Below, piece after piece: positions 12,601-23,548 of a stretch of 64,000 nt of DNA (its first letter is position 1; every line of letters starts with the position of its first letter). Source of the DNA: Podaxis mareebaensis. Taxonomy: Eukaryota; Basidiomycota; Agaricomycetes; Agaricales; Agaricaceae. Where the stretch lies: positions 32,402 to 96,401 of the forward strand of contig JAEUWP010000237.1 of assembly GCA_018524725.1 (NCBI GenBank), in the 5' to 3' direction. Made by a program: the position numbers and the translations under genes. The notes below the pieces were generated by a model, which worked only from the letters and a program-made list of their open reading frames with translations, was not told the DNA's origin and ran no database searches.

Positions 12601-13263
12601 GTTGAGTTCTCCCATAACTCCAGAACACACACCAACCACCAGCAAACACTATTTGAACTCATGTATGGTCACCCACTCAAAGTTTTCCCTACTGAGCTAG
12701 CCCTGATGAACTCCCTATCAGCTGAAGAAAGAATGAACTGAATTATAAATATCCAAGAAGCAGCAAAAATAGCACATGAAACTTTACACAAAATTATGAC
12801 AGAATGAACACAAATGCATACACTACCAAAAATAGAACCCAGCCAGAAAGTTTGGCTCAATGCTTGAAATCTCCCAATTCAGGTCACATCAAAAAAAATT
12901 GCTGCTCATCGACTAGGCCCATTCATTGTAATTAGGAAACACAGAAACATATCCTATGAGCTATCTCTCCCAAAGAGTTGGAAGATCCATAACATCTTCC
13001 ATGCCCAATATCTCTATCCCATTACTGAAAATGACATTTATGGCAAATACTTCTCAAGACCTCCACTTGACCTCATTCAAGGAGAAGAAGAATGGGAAGT
13101 CAAAGCCATAGTGGTGCACTGGCATACCAGAAGACAAGGATTAGAGTTCTTAGTACATTGGAAGGGATACCCAGAATTAGAACAAACCTGGCAAAATTTG
13201 ACAGACCTACACAATTCCAAGACCCTCCTTGATGCTTATAAACTATGGCATAACCTCCATTGA
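9661..13263 (+). pseudogene. Chromovirus pol: PR-RT-RNaseH-IN-chromodomain (broken)
   Basis: The domains run in Ty3/gypsy order. The aspartic protease shows LIDSGAGRDFIDH at about 9895. The reverse transcriptase has active-site YMDD at 10942-10953. RNase H begins QTDASTYASEAV near 11388 and has TDHNNIIH near 11600. Integrase has an HHCC finger (H-x-H...CPTCQQ, 12005-12135), catalytic Asp in MDLITDLP and ILDRDPQF, and Glu in STERFNQEIE (11734-12741 is one open frame). The chromodomain occupies 13087-13260 (FLVHWKGYPELEQTW) and ends at TGA 13261. At least ten stops interrupt it (for example 10087, 10318, 10726, 11170, 11620, 12739), mostly at expected Arg or Gln codons. Catalytic residues remain, so decay looks fairly recent. 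Confidence 0.92.
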
Positions 13264-13280
13264 AACCCCAAGCTACTTGA

Positions 13281-14950
13281 ATGTCTACCACTTCCTACAA
13301 CACTATGACTACTGACTACCCAACCACTCCTACTTCAAACACTTCTTTCACTCAAGCATCATCACAGACACTCATCTCCATCCCACCTACTCCCCTCACT
13401 CACAAACTGACACCCTTGCCAGAAGATCATCCTTCTACTCCAGAGTCCCTTCACTATGAAGAGCAGCAAAGACAAGTCACTGACATTGCAGAAGTCAGGC
13501 ACCAAATATCCAAGGCATTCCAACTACATGAAGCACAAAGCACCCAAAGGTGAACCCTTTCAACTCATGCCTTACAAGAAGCAGGTGATGCTGCTCTTTC
13601 TGCCACAGTATGACTCAACTCTTTATATGAAGATTCCTTTTCCTGAGCAAGGACTTCTCTTGAGTGCAGTGGTCAATCAACTGAAGTATTCGACTCTTTC
13701 AGGTCAACTTGGTTTAACACAATACATTGCCAGCTCCATGCTAACAGACTGGCTGATGAAGTCAGTACCTGCCTTGCTCAGGTTATTGACTTGCCAGGAC
13801 TTGATCAGGAAAGGCAATACATCTGAGGTGCCCACTACATGATTCTGCAAGCATGAGAGGACATATCTGCTTTTCTCCACCCACAAATTGGACTTAGATC
13901 TGGCAACATTACTCACAACCCCTTGCCTTGATAGAACCAAGGAACTGCTTCAGTACCCAAGCAACTTCATGATGTGGATCAACAATACCCTGAAACAGGA
14001 ACTCCTGAAGATATAGAATTTACTATCACAGACAGCCCTATCCTCACCCAATCTGACCAATGCACCATCTGCTATCAATGTAGCAATGTAGGTCATAGGG
14101 TGGATCAATGTGCAAGATACTATTGCCCCTTCTGCTGCCACTATGCCCCCAGACATTACCAGAAGTACTGTTTCCTTAATCCCATCAGAACATGCCCCCC
14201 TTTCCACTACACCAGAATCCTTACTGACCAAGCCCAGCTCGCCATGGCCAGACTTGCTGAGCATACTGCCACTACTGGGCAGCAGGATGGTGGATGAAGA
14301 ACTAGCACTTCTGCAGATGATCAATCCCAGAATGCTCATTTCCCATCTCTCCCCATTTCAACTTCCTCCTCCTCTGCAGCTCGACCCCCATTGGCAGGAG
14401 ACTCAAACTCTCCTTCACCCATTCATTCATGCTGCAACTGAGGCCACACTCTCCTTCAGGCAGGGCTCACCACTGCTGACAACATCCAAGGACCTCAATT
14501 TGCTGATGAACACCATGACAGATCTCCTCCATACCTCTCCCACCATGCAATCAACAATACCATCATCCCTAGAGCATCCAACTGATGCATTTGCCCTTAA
14601 CAACAGTCAGCTTGATCAATCAAGCATGCCCTCTGAAGTGTCATGGATGACACAGGAGAGGGAATGTATGAATATCCTTATGATGATGAAAACATTACTG
14701 GGAGTCACTGAGTCAAGTGAGGATACTCAATATTATGAAGGGGATTATGTTATGAATATTGCAAACTCCAAAACCACTGAGGAGACTGAAGAGACTGAAG
14801 AGCAGTCTTACAAAGAATGGGATTTGATGAAGTGCATGATGATCAGCCTCTGGCAGGAAACCACTGAGTTGTGACAGACACTTGATTGGGAAATGTGTGA
14901 GAAGGTAGACGAAGTGTGCTACTACCATGGAGTATACTTTCCTTGTGATG
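13281..14950 (+). pseudogene. Third ORF of the chromovirus, zinc-knuckle protein
   Basis: A third frame begins 17 bases after the pol stop and runs into the 3' LTR. The consistent frame starts MSTTSYNTMTTDYPTTP (13281), passes through a Ser/Thr/Pro-rich N terminus and a middle region (HANRLADEVSTCLAQVIDL at about 13735), and reaches a Cys/His cluster at about 14064-14175. That cluster has a canonical knuckle CYQCSNVGHRVDQC followed by YYCPFC and HYQKYC. Stops in this frame are TGA or TAG, again fitting lost Arg or Gln codons. The same protein is recoverable from copy A (1326-2340), so it belongs to the element family. I do not know its function; nucleic-acid binding is an inference. It is not a typical env (no membrane segment seen). 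Confidence 0.65.
14735..14747 (+). other. Polypurine tract candidate
   Basis: ATGAAGGGGATTA lies immediately before the 3' LTR. Its purine core GAAGGGGA is the only purine run at the place where plus-strand DNA synthesis would be primed. It is short and ends in TTA, so support is positional. Confidence 0.45.
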
Positions 14951-15563
14951 ATGATCTATGATTAAACACTAAACTCACTACTTCTATTATTAGACACTTT
15001 CTATTATTAGACCAAGTATAAGTTTCAACCCTTCTATTGTATTTGTATTGCATCAATTATATTCACTCATGCAGACTTTTACCTATGACATATGTGCCCC
15101 CTCCTTTTATGCCTATATCCTTCACACCCTATGCCCTATGCACCCTTTTATATGCTTTCCTTTCTTATTCAACCTCTATGCTACAATTGATCTACTTCCT
15201 TAAGTAGTCATTGGGACTTGTATATGTACAACACTTGGACATGTAGATTAGCCAAGTCTAATCCCAATGCATGTTACTTACTCTTGGTACTTGGATAAAG
15301 TCCTTGAGTGCCAGCATTATGTTAAGTCTACATCTCTTCACCCTTGTGGATAGCTTTTCCCTCTCAGGCTTCTTGTCAGCATCTTGTCCTACAGAGTGTG
15401 CAATCTATATGAGTTTGCTGCCTAGAGACAATGTGAGCAGCCACCTGAGGTTAAACAGAACAACTCCTACTGAGCTGTATAGGACTAGGACCTCTGCTTG
15501 CCTTTCTTACAAGAATAGGCTTTGACTTAGGCATCACTTAGCCAAAGAAGAAACCTTGTAACA
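14748..15563 (+). repeat. 3' LTR (816 bp)
   Basis: This is the partner of 6289-7104 with identical length and ends. The site corresponding to the proposed R start reads AAGTCTAATCCC here, one transition away from the 5' copy. GGTAG follows at 15564-15568. Confidence 0.9.
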
Positions 15564-16790
15564 GGTAGCAATAGGCTTATACTGAGTAGGGGCAGCTATC
15601 AGTTTATGAGGTGCATATCTACAGGTAATGGTTGACCAAGAACTGAGGTTATCCTTTCCTGGACTAGAGGTCTTAGGAGGGATGTTAGAAGGACTAAGAG
15701 TCACTCCTTGAGAGGGACTAGAAGTCTCTGCCTTGAGGATAGTGGAGGAGAGAAGAAGCATTTCAGTGTCAGCATTAAAATTTGAGGACTCACCTAATTT
15801 ATTGGAGTCAGTCAGTGAAAGGCAAGATAGGATGATTGCTTGAGCTATGTCTTGAGTGAGTTGTGAATCAGTCTCCTGGGATAAATCTGGAGGACTGAGA
15901 GGAATAGGTGGAACACTTCCAGACAGCCCAGAAGTGTTTTGTGGGGAAGGGGAGGATACAGCAGGAGCCTTTTCAGCCTAGTGGTTGTTATGGTAGTCTG
16001 TAGACATGGGAGTGGAAGTAAGAGAGAGGGTGTGAGATGGAGGGAATTGCATGGAAATAAAATTATAGAGCTGAAGCCTATAATCATTGAAAGTAATAGA
16101 CTTGTTGCACAATTGATCAGAGTATGCAATTGTTTGGAGAATAGAAACAAGGTGGCTTGTTCCTTCAAATGTGGATAAATCTCCAGAGTTTACCCATGAA
16201 GCTAAGTAGCTGGAGGTGAAGCTGAGGAGTGACATTAGGAGTTGTAGACCCATAGTATCTCTTATGTTAGTGATGTCTATATCAATGAGTGCATCACAAA
16301 TAGTGTCATGGATAGCTGACCAATCTGTTCTATGGGATAGTTGTGCATTGCCATAAGGCTGTGTGCAGGGGGAAGGTGAGATGGGGGTGAATATTGGAAG
16401 GGAAGGGAGGGGGTCTGAAGGTTGAGATTCATCCCAGGCAGCACTTGGGGTGGGGAAAACAAAGCCATGAGAGGCAGCAATGGCTTGTGCTTGGGTAAGA
16501 ACTTGGTGCAAAGAAGGGGCAAGTTCAGGCAAAAGGTCAATTTCCTTGTGACCTGGTATAAAGGAAGGGTGAATGAAGTAGGGAGTGCTGAGTTCCCCTT
16601 TAGATTTTTGTTTTTCTTCAGCTGAGTAAACTGAGGAAGCAGTGTTATTGTTGTCATGACCTTCAAACTCTTTTGAGTCTGAATGGAAAGCATATAATCA
16701 GTAAACATGGACCTTTTGGTCTTGAGAGAAGGAGAGAGAGAAGGGGGCTTGCAAATGAAGTCTTCTCTACTTTTGACACCCATGAATGGT
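15564..16790 (-). mobile_element. LINE B, 5' half (ORF1-like region)
   Basis: On the minus strand, frames from 16783 (MGVKSREDFICKPPSLSPS) and 16532 leftwards encode a Ser/Pro/Thr-rich protein resembling the N-terminal ORF1 (gag-like) part of fungal LINEs. At the left edge the frame reads ...TQYKPIAT; with one GGTAG copy and the gypsy element removed it continues as PAHPPLLPKP at 6283 and below without a shift. Stops are scattered, so the copy is dead. I could not fix the LINE's exact 5' boundary (about 16.8-17.0 kb). Confidence 0.65.
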
Positions 16791-17144
16791 CCTTCTAAAG
16801 CATCCCAAGGTTGGGTGTAAGAGGGTGCTAAACTGGTGCTAGAGCACTGACAATGACTGAAACCTGAATGAATGCTACTGGCAGTCTTCTTAACACCTCC
16901 AAGGAAGCCACTAGATTCCTTAGAGCCTTTTATATTGAATTAGGACAAGTTTGTATATTCCTTGTACTACAAGCAACTGAACCACTGAGGTAATGGTGGT
17001 AGTTACTGAGAAAGGATTGGTGTATGGCAAATCTTCATCAATTACCTCCTTCTGCTCATCCTCATCCTTGTCACTCTCATGATCAAGTTGACTTCAGCCC
17101 TGCATCTTCAATAAGGTAACCCATTACCCCATCTAAATATCACT
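16791..17144. other. Gene-free segment
   Basis: No supported gene is present. It may include the 5' leader of LINE B. The last ten bases (17135-17144, AAATATCACT) are the left target-site copy of the short LINE insertion that follows. Confidence 0.4.
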
Positions 17145-17410
17145 GTTGTTTGCCTCACAGCTAGCTCCCCAGCTCCTATACCTCTTCAAATTTAGTCTTC
17201 TCTCCTCCTTATTATTTATTCATAAAAGTTAGTCCTTTTCTTTCTTTCCTTTTCATTGTTTCATAGCATAGCTCTCTTGCTCCTCAATCTCTTCTCTTTC
17301 TTCTCTCTCTTCTCTTTTCTTCTCTTTCTCTTAGTTTCAGTATTGGGACTGCTATTATACACCCATTTGTATTAGCTAGCCTAGTATAATAAACATTGAT
17401 TTAAAAAAAA
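17145..17410 (+). mobile_element. Short 5'-truncated LINE 3' end with target-site duplication
   Basis: This pyrimidine-rich 3' UTR ends ATAAACATTGATTT plus an A tail, matching the 3' end of the LINE at 1-1325. It is bounded by AAATATCACT at 17135-17144 and again at 17409-17418 after the poly-A. This is the signature of target-primed reverse transcription with extreme 5' truncation, leaving about 265 bp. Confidence 0.75.
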
Positions 17411-18339
17411 ATATCACTACTGGCTGGGTGCTATATGCATCCCCATCTTTCACTCATTACCACAAGTAACCACATTACTTGTGTCTTGAATTTCTTGACC
17501 ATACTTTACAGTCTTAACAGGGGGTGTATAAGAGCTGAGCTCTTGCTATTGTAGTCATTACTTTTCTTTCTAGTCTGATGCAATTTATTTAATAATTAAT
17601 TGTTTAATTCTTAATGGTCATCAACCCTGATGGATTACTTAATCCATTAGAAAATCACTCCTTATATTCTCATTGTCAGCTGTTGTTAGGACAGCTGACC
17701 TTACACCTACACTATATATGTTGGGTTTATTATATGTCAGTGTGAACTTAAGGTCATAAGCTCTAAGTAAACCCAGAGGGTTTACAGATGGGCATTCTGT
17801 TTAGGAACTTAATAGTATCAGGTTGTCTTAGGACAGTATCTCTCTACATTGGTCTAATGTCCATACTGTGCCTAAGTAACAATTTATACTATTTGTAATT
17901 TAGAATTTTTAAGTTGATGAATGGTTTGTCTGTGATTACTTAGGCTTATACTAATATCTGATTGATTCAGTTTTAATCTACAATTCCCAGGATTTTGAAT
18001 ATATTTTCATTTGTTGATTCTACTAGTATAAGTATAGGGTTTACTGTATTCCTCTCAATTATTTGTATACTTGATGTTTTTCTCTTGTAGTGTGACTTAA
18101 ATGTATTCCCCCATTCTTCTAATATGTTTGCTATCTCATCTGCCTGCTGATGGCAGTGGTCTGATATGTGTTCTATCCACTGGTGGTAGTAGATGGGAAT
18201 GAGAGTAGTCCTCTAATAATGGCAGGTTGTGTGTAAGTAATTCCACCAATAGTTGTGGGCTGATTAGATGAGGATCTGTTAGTTGTCAACAGTTGTTGAA
18301 GGTTGTTTCCACCTTAGTTAGTGGGTTGGGTGAGCAAGG
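17411..18339. repeat. AT-rich gene-free segment with LTR-like fragment
   Basis: No coding frame is supported. A possible solo LTR or LTR fragment runs from TGTTAGGACAGC near 17683 to CCTAAGTAACA near 17881; its right 90 bases match 3540-3646. No clear target-site duplication is seen, so its boundaries are tentative. Confidence 0.35.
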
Positions 18340-18702
18340 GAAATGGGGGTTTCTATATCAGTCCTATATTCCTATCTGCTATGGATGTCTCAAATGTTCC
18401 AGGCATCTGTTCCAAGGGTGGGTGGAGCTGATGACCTTCCTTGGTATGATGTCCACATAGCATCATGTAAGGGGAAGGTCATGCTCATGCTCCTCTGTCA
18501 AGGTGTTGTATACTTGAGTCTGGAGTGAGGGCTTGTCAACATTGTTTGTATAATATAGAAGGCTATTGGCTGAGCTCATAAATGCCCAAATTGTGTTGTC
18601 AAGGGCAAGGGAGAAGTGGGGTCCATGTTTGGCTTTTTTGGGTGTTGTTTTCAGGTATATAGTGATGTTATCACAGTAGCAGTTTACAGTCCAGAGATTC
18701 AA
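18340..18702 (-). pseudogene. Unrecognised coding remnant
   Basis: The minus strand reads MNLWTVNCYCDNITIYLKT at 18702 and stays open to about 18465, meets one TGA, and continues in the same frame for a further 30 residues (IIPRKVISSTHPWNRCLEHL). The composition (Trp, Cys, aromatic residues) looks like real protein rather than chance. The family is not recognised. It could be an exon of a longer gene lost on both sides. Confidence 0.35.
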
Positions 18703-18763
18703 AAAAATGAAATCCAGTAGGGTTACAGGTTGGTCTTACTTTTATTCAGAATGAATCTGCACA

Positions 18764-19768
18764 GTGGTTAGTATTGAAAGTAGTTACTATTACTGTGACA
18801 TGGTAGTTACTCTTTTACTCTATGTTAATACAAAGTACTCCTACCATTACACTATGGGTCAATATGTTGCAAAACAATCCTTCTACATGAATGAAGATGA
18901 TGCAGTCAATTCTCCAAGACCACTTGGGCTAGGTGGCATTGATATAGAAGCACATAATACTCAGATTCAGGCTGAGTACAGCTGTCTGTATGAAGGTCAA
19001 TAGTTCTTGTTAGCCTTCTATTTGTTGTCTTCAAAGCCCAGTATAGCCATTGATAAGGGTATGTCAGTTGATTTCATTCAACCAGTTATCTATCAGCTCA
19101 ACCACTTCATAGGCATCCATTTTGCTGATGGCTTCCTTCTTCATGAGGATTCAACAAAGGCACCAAGTTCTGCTTCAAATGTCAAGAGTTATACTGGCAT
19201 CAAAGATGGCATCATGTGGTTGGTTGAAAAACAACAATTACAGTCTGTCTATCAGTTCAGTGGAACTCAGAACCATACAACAGTGAGAAAGGACCTCCAC
19301 AGCTCAATGATATATGTCCTTGCTCATTTCACATATGGTCACAGCAACTGCTCACTTGTTTTTGCTGATATCCAAGGTGACTGTTCCCTTTTTTTTTTGA
19401 ATTCTCAATGCTTAGCTCATGGTAACATAGGTACTCCTACCTAAATTGGTGGTCACAACAGTCTTGTCCTTTTTAACCCAATGATGCACACTGTGAATGG
19501 GTTTGTGGCTTTTCTGTATCTTCTTTTGAACAATGAATATTAATGTCCATTCAGCAACTCAGGAATTGGTGATTTTGGTTTCAAAGGCATTAATACATTC
19601 ATTAGGAACCACCATTGCAGAGAGATCTGCAAACAGCTCAGTTTTGATAAGGATATTCCTCTTCATTTAATCACAAAGTCGCAGCTTCAGAATCTAGCTG
19701 TGGGTGGTGAAGAGGACCAGGACAATGACAGCAGCAATGAACCAGATGATACCCAGCTGTCAAACTAG
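18764..19768 (+). pseudogene. Alpha-kinase-type protein kinase (damaged)
   Basis: Atypical alpha-kinases phosphorylate Ser/Thr and form expanded families in mushrooms. Recognisable parts in order are an N-lobe-like segment (AVNSPRPLGLGGIDIEAHN), a frame with VEKQQLQSVYQFSGTQNH, the core AHFTYGHSNCSLVFADIQG, then GTPT and LVLFNPMMHTVNG, then NSGIGDFG and HHCREICKQLSF. Two introns are inferred because splicing restores the family text: about 19375-19430 (...ADIQ|GTPT) and about 19498-19553 (...TVNG|NSGIGDFG). A TAA at about 19442 between GTPT and GGHNSLV, and a TAG near 19001, break it; the second could lie in an intron. It is most likely a pseudogene beside the retroelement block. Confidence 0.65.
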
Positions 19769-20347
19769 ATGCTTTTTTGCTTACACTCTTTTCTCCCATT
19801 CATCACAACTTTCACTCATTATTGTTACTCATCTATTCCACAAACTTTATTGCTAACCTACATCTACCTAATAGTTGGTCTACATAGCTACAAGTGCAAT
19901 AGATAGCTTTGCTCAGGACGTTGTGACTTGGTGACATGGCCTCACAAGCACTGGACATCTGGCCACTCGCGCGTGAAAGATCAACCTCGGATCTCCAGCG
20001 CACCCTAGGGTCAGTGTACACCATGCTCAATTGATGATCTTCCTCAGTAGAGGGCAAAAAAGAAATTGTCCAATGCTACCACATAAATTGTGTGTAGTTG
20101 CTTATCTTTACTGCAGTAGAATCCTAATCCACTCACTCACTGTCTGTCACCTCCGAGCTTTCAGTGACTGCAGCGCAAACATGCAAAGCAGGGTCATTTC
20201 TGTCAAAGAACATCTTATCAGAACTATCTTACATCCCGACCAAATTTCTTTTTGGATTCCTAGATTTTCTTCCGAAACTCATAACTAGAACTGGAATGCA
20301 GATGACGGGAACTCGAAGCTATCAAAAGGGAAGAGCGTCAGATGCAT
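19769..20347. other. Boundary segment without recognised gene
   Basis: Here the AT-rich, repeat-laden block ends and more GC-rich, gene-dense sequence begins (change near 19.9 kb). Short frames on both strands resemble nothing known. It contains the 3' flank of the dehydratase gene. Confidence 0.4.
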
Positions 20348-23300
20348 TTATGCTGATCTGAAAAAGGGACTGAAGACGTACGCCAACCAAACATCGTACC
20401 TCTGTGCGCTCTCCGGAAGCGGCGGAACGATTGGAATCGGATAGTCACCGAACTTGCTAGCCAACCAAGCATGATATGGGTAATCTACTGTATCATTCGG
20501 ACGAATAACCGGCTTGGCTTCGAAACCTGACTGAATACGCCAGAGCGGGCCATGCTCGCTCATGTCCTGAACGACGACAAGTTTGCTATTCTTTTCAACA
20601 TAATCCTTCTTGAGCTCGTCCCGGAGGTAGGCCTGTATTACATCACGTAAAGAATGGGAAGGTGTTACGTGAGAATAGGGAACGTACAGCTCCGTTTACC
20701 TCCTCTATCTCGTCCTTGGAGGGTTCACGAGTGAAGTACCGCTGTGTATTGGACAGAGTTGGCTAACGCAGGAGCGGTGTACATAGATATTGAACAAACA
20801 ACGCACCATTCCAGCAGATTCACCACCATTTGACAGACAATAGTGGATCTCGCAGAAAGACTGGTCCATATGGTTATCTAAGTTCCGTTATAGCCTAGTT
20901 AATTACTTCTTTATAATGAAGATATACATACGGAATCGAGCCTACATAGCACAGGTTAGATGCCTATGAACACAAAGGATGTACCAAGGTTGCATACCGT
21001 CTCGCCGATACCGAGCGTCCATGCTTGGATATGAACAACCTTCTCCATTGCATCGTCGTTGAAGTATACATGGAAGCCAGCTGCATTGTAAAACTCGAAC
21101 TTGTCCCAAACTGTGAAAGGTGTACACGTTGACATATATCTACATGGAAACGACGTAAAAAGATGGACATACGCCCGCTACCTGCCCAAGCCAGGTCCTC
21201 CACTTTGATGAAGGGGAACTTCATTTTCAAGACCTCTTCGGGGATGGAGGACCAGCGGGGCAGTATATTCGTAGATTTGACTTGATTCATGTTTGTAAAC
21301 GGCCCCTGGAATGACCCATCACGAGAAAGGACGACAAACACAGCGCCCAAGTCTCCTGCGGTAACTTGCTCCTGGTCTGAAACAGTTGTTGTCTTTGCAG
21401 TGCGAGCAGGAGGAGCAATGCGCCAGTAATCGTTTTGGGAATCCGGGCGTACTTGACCTATGAGAACAGTTGGGTTATCATGATTGATAGAACCAGACGG
21501 AGTTGAACACACCGTATATGACCTTGATCGCAATAACGCCGGGTAGCAACTTGGTAGAGGCTCTCGGCGGTAGTATAACGAGAGCCAGTTGTTTGCCTGC
21601 TAGACCCCAAAAAGGTAAAATAGGAACAGTGCCGTGTGCAATACTGGCCGGTCTCGGGATCCGAAGGAGGACCTCCCGATTAAGTTTGATAGCAGAGATG
21701 TTGAAGGTTGGCGGAGACAGAGTACTAATGCGTAGCTGAGAGGGATCCGGTCCAGTGTGATAGTGAGGAACGTAATAGCTGATCGACGCGATATCCTGTT
21801 GTAGAAACGGTCAGTTGATCTAAGTTTGAAAGTAGACTAATCTGAATGTACCAGACGGTGAGGGTCAAAGTAGCCAGCTAACACGAGATGGGCAGCGGAT
21901 CCGTCGCTGATCTTAACCTTGTCAAAGGCAGGCTGCTTCAAGTCAGTGGGTTTATAGAGATATATGCCTTGATTCTCAGCTGAGGCAGGGCGATCAGTTA
22001 AACGAACAAAAACAAGTCCACATTGAAACAAACTCACGTTTCTCAATCGCTGTCAATGTAGAGATAAGCGCATGGCATAGTACACTTGGAAGCTTACTCA
22101 CGAGCACCCATACAGGCAGCAGCAAAGGACTGCATCCCATTTTCTTCCATTCGAATTGCGGTGACTTGGTGTATGGTCCCAGTACCGGCAACCGGGTCAA
22201 CCGGACCATAATTGTCAATAACAGTGCGTGTCCAGGATGCCGATTTAAGAGATTCTACGCCTTTCGGCGCACTGGGATCTTTCGTGTATACAGCAACATT
22301 ATTACCGTGGAGAGCCTGGAGAGCCGGGTTAAGTACCGAGGATCTGGATGAAAGACTAACTCACCTCGCAGGTGACAATATAGCCAACAGGATCATCTCC
22401 GACCCGACAGATATCCACAGAGCCAGATCCGTACAAGATAGGAGGATCTGGATTTGTAAGACCTGTCCCAATAATTCTATGCGACCACTGCGATGAGCTC
22501 TGATCAAACCAAAGGATGGATATGCCTTCCTTCCCAGCCACAAGAGCCATGTCCAAGCCGTTGTTAGTCCCTGATAGAATCCTAACTTCGTGAATAACAC
22601 GGAATTGTGACGGAAATGCAATCTCTTCTCTCCATTCCTTTGGACCCTGGGACTTGTCCTCGCTATAAACGGGCGTATAGACTATCACAGGAGCGGGTGA
22701 CTGCATGTCTCCCCCCTTCTTTAGGATCGGGAGCCCGAGGACCTGAATGACATCCTCGGTCGAGAAATGTCCAGCTACAAAGACATGTCAACCTTCAAGG
22801 AAGGGGTAACAAAACCAGGAAGGTACCTCGAACACTATATGCGTTGAACGAGTCAGCGAGACGACGTGGTGGCGATCGTTTGAACAGAGCTCACCGATGC
22901 ATTCCTGTGGATTTACCAATCTTGAAGGCTTGCCAGTACGGCTGACCGCTACGCTGCCCAGGATTTTTCAGCCAGTGAAGACGGCCACCGTCCATTGTAT
23001 CGGCGTCCCAGAGCTAACATGGAATAGCGGAATTCAACAACTGTTTTCCACACTGCACCATCCAACTTACTGTGCCCAAACTTGGGCCATAACGATCGAT
23101 AATGATTACTGAAGGTAAGACAAGGGAAATTAGAAGAAAGGAAATCTTTTTGGGTCCTGATGCAGGAGCCATACCGTCAGTATATCCGTCCCCATTGAAG
23201 TCAGCAAAGGCCGTTGCAACAGGAAAATCGAACGACCCAATTTCGGCCACGCCCCACTCAGCATTTTCGTCTCTGGCTTGCCGTGTCAGTAAAGATTCCA

Positions 23301-23548
23301 GTTCTAAATCATGGGTCGCACTTTCCACTATTTTTGGGGTTAATATAAAGCCTGACGACTGAAGGGGCTCCTTCAAATCCAAGGCCAAATGCAATCAAGT
23401 CAGGGAACTGGCTGTCCTTTGAGAAAAAGAAAGGTTCCACCCAGTACCCGTCCGGAAGGGGAGCGGCGATGATAGACTCGGATGCAGCATGACTTTGTTC
23501 AGAACTGCTCGACGCGGGTACCAAGGAATACTGAAGAGGACCACACAT
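20348..23548 (-). CDS. AUDH: Aldos-2-ulose dehydratase homologue
   Basis: Aldos-2-ulose dehydratase converts glucosone (2-dehydroglucose) to cortalcerone and 1,5-anhydrofructose to microthecin. The start chosen is ATG at 23548 (MCGPLQYSLVPASSSSEQ), about 35 residues before the conserved PDGYWVEPF. Next come beta-propeller/FG-GAP segments (FADFNGDGYTD near 23190), then MALVAGKEGISILWFDQ and SVDICRVGDDPVGYI (22360-22560). The cupin-like part has AGFHVYFNDDAMEKVVHIQ (about 21050), then DNHMDQSFCEIHYCLSNGG (about 20850), with candidate metal-binding His/Glu. The C-terminal region has EHGPLWRIQSGF and DTVDYPYHAWLASKFG, and ends at TAA 20348. The gene holds many short introns; internal exon edges are not all resolved. 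Compared from memory with the roughly 900-residue Phanerochaete enzyme, it stops soon after the cupin part and lacks the last domain. It is divergent from pyranose 2-oxidase. Confidence 0.85.

Larger units (their letters stand above)
6289..15563 (+). mobile_element. Full-length Ty3/gypsy chromovirus (9.3 kb)
   Basis: The element has two 816-bp LTRs flanked by GGTAG target-site copies, a 7.6-kb interior, and the order gag, protease, reverse transcriptase, RNase H, integrase, chromodomain, third ORF. Integrase downstream of RNase H places it in Ty3/gypsy; the chromodomain after integrase makes it a chromovirus. Coding frames are broken by roughly a score of stops, nearly all TGA or TAG where relatives have Arg or Gln. 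The LTR differences I checked are transitions. The element is therefore not autonomous now, although its structure is complete. It sits inside a minus-strand LINE. Confidence 0.93.
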
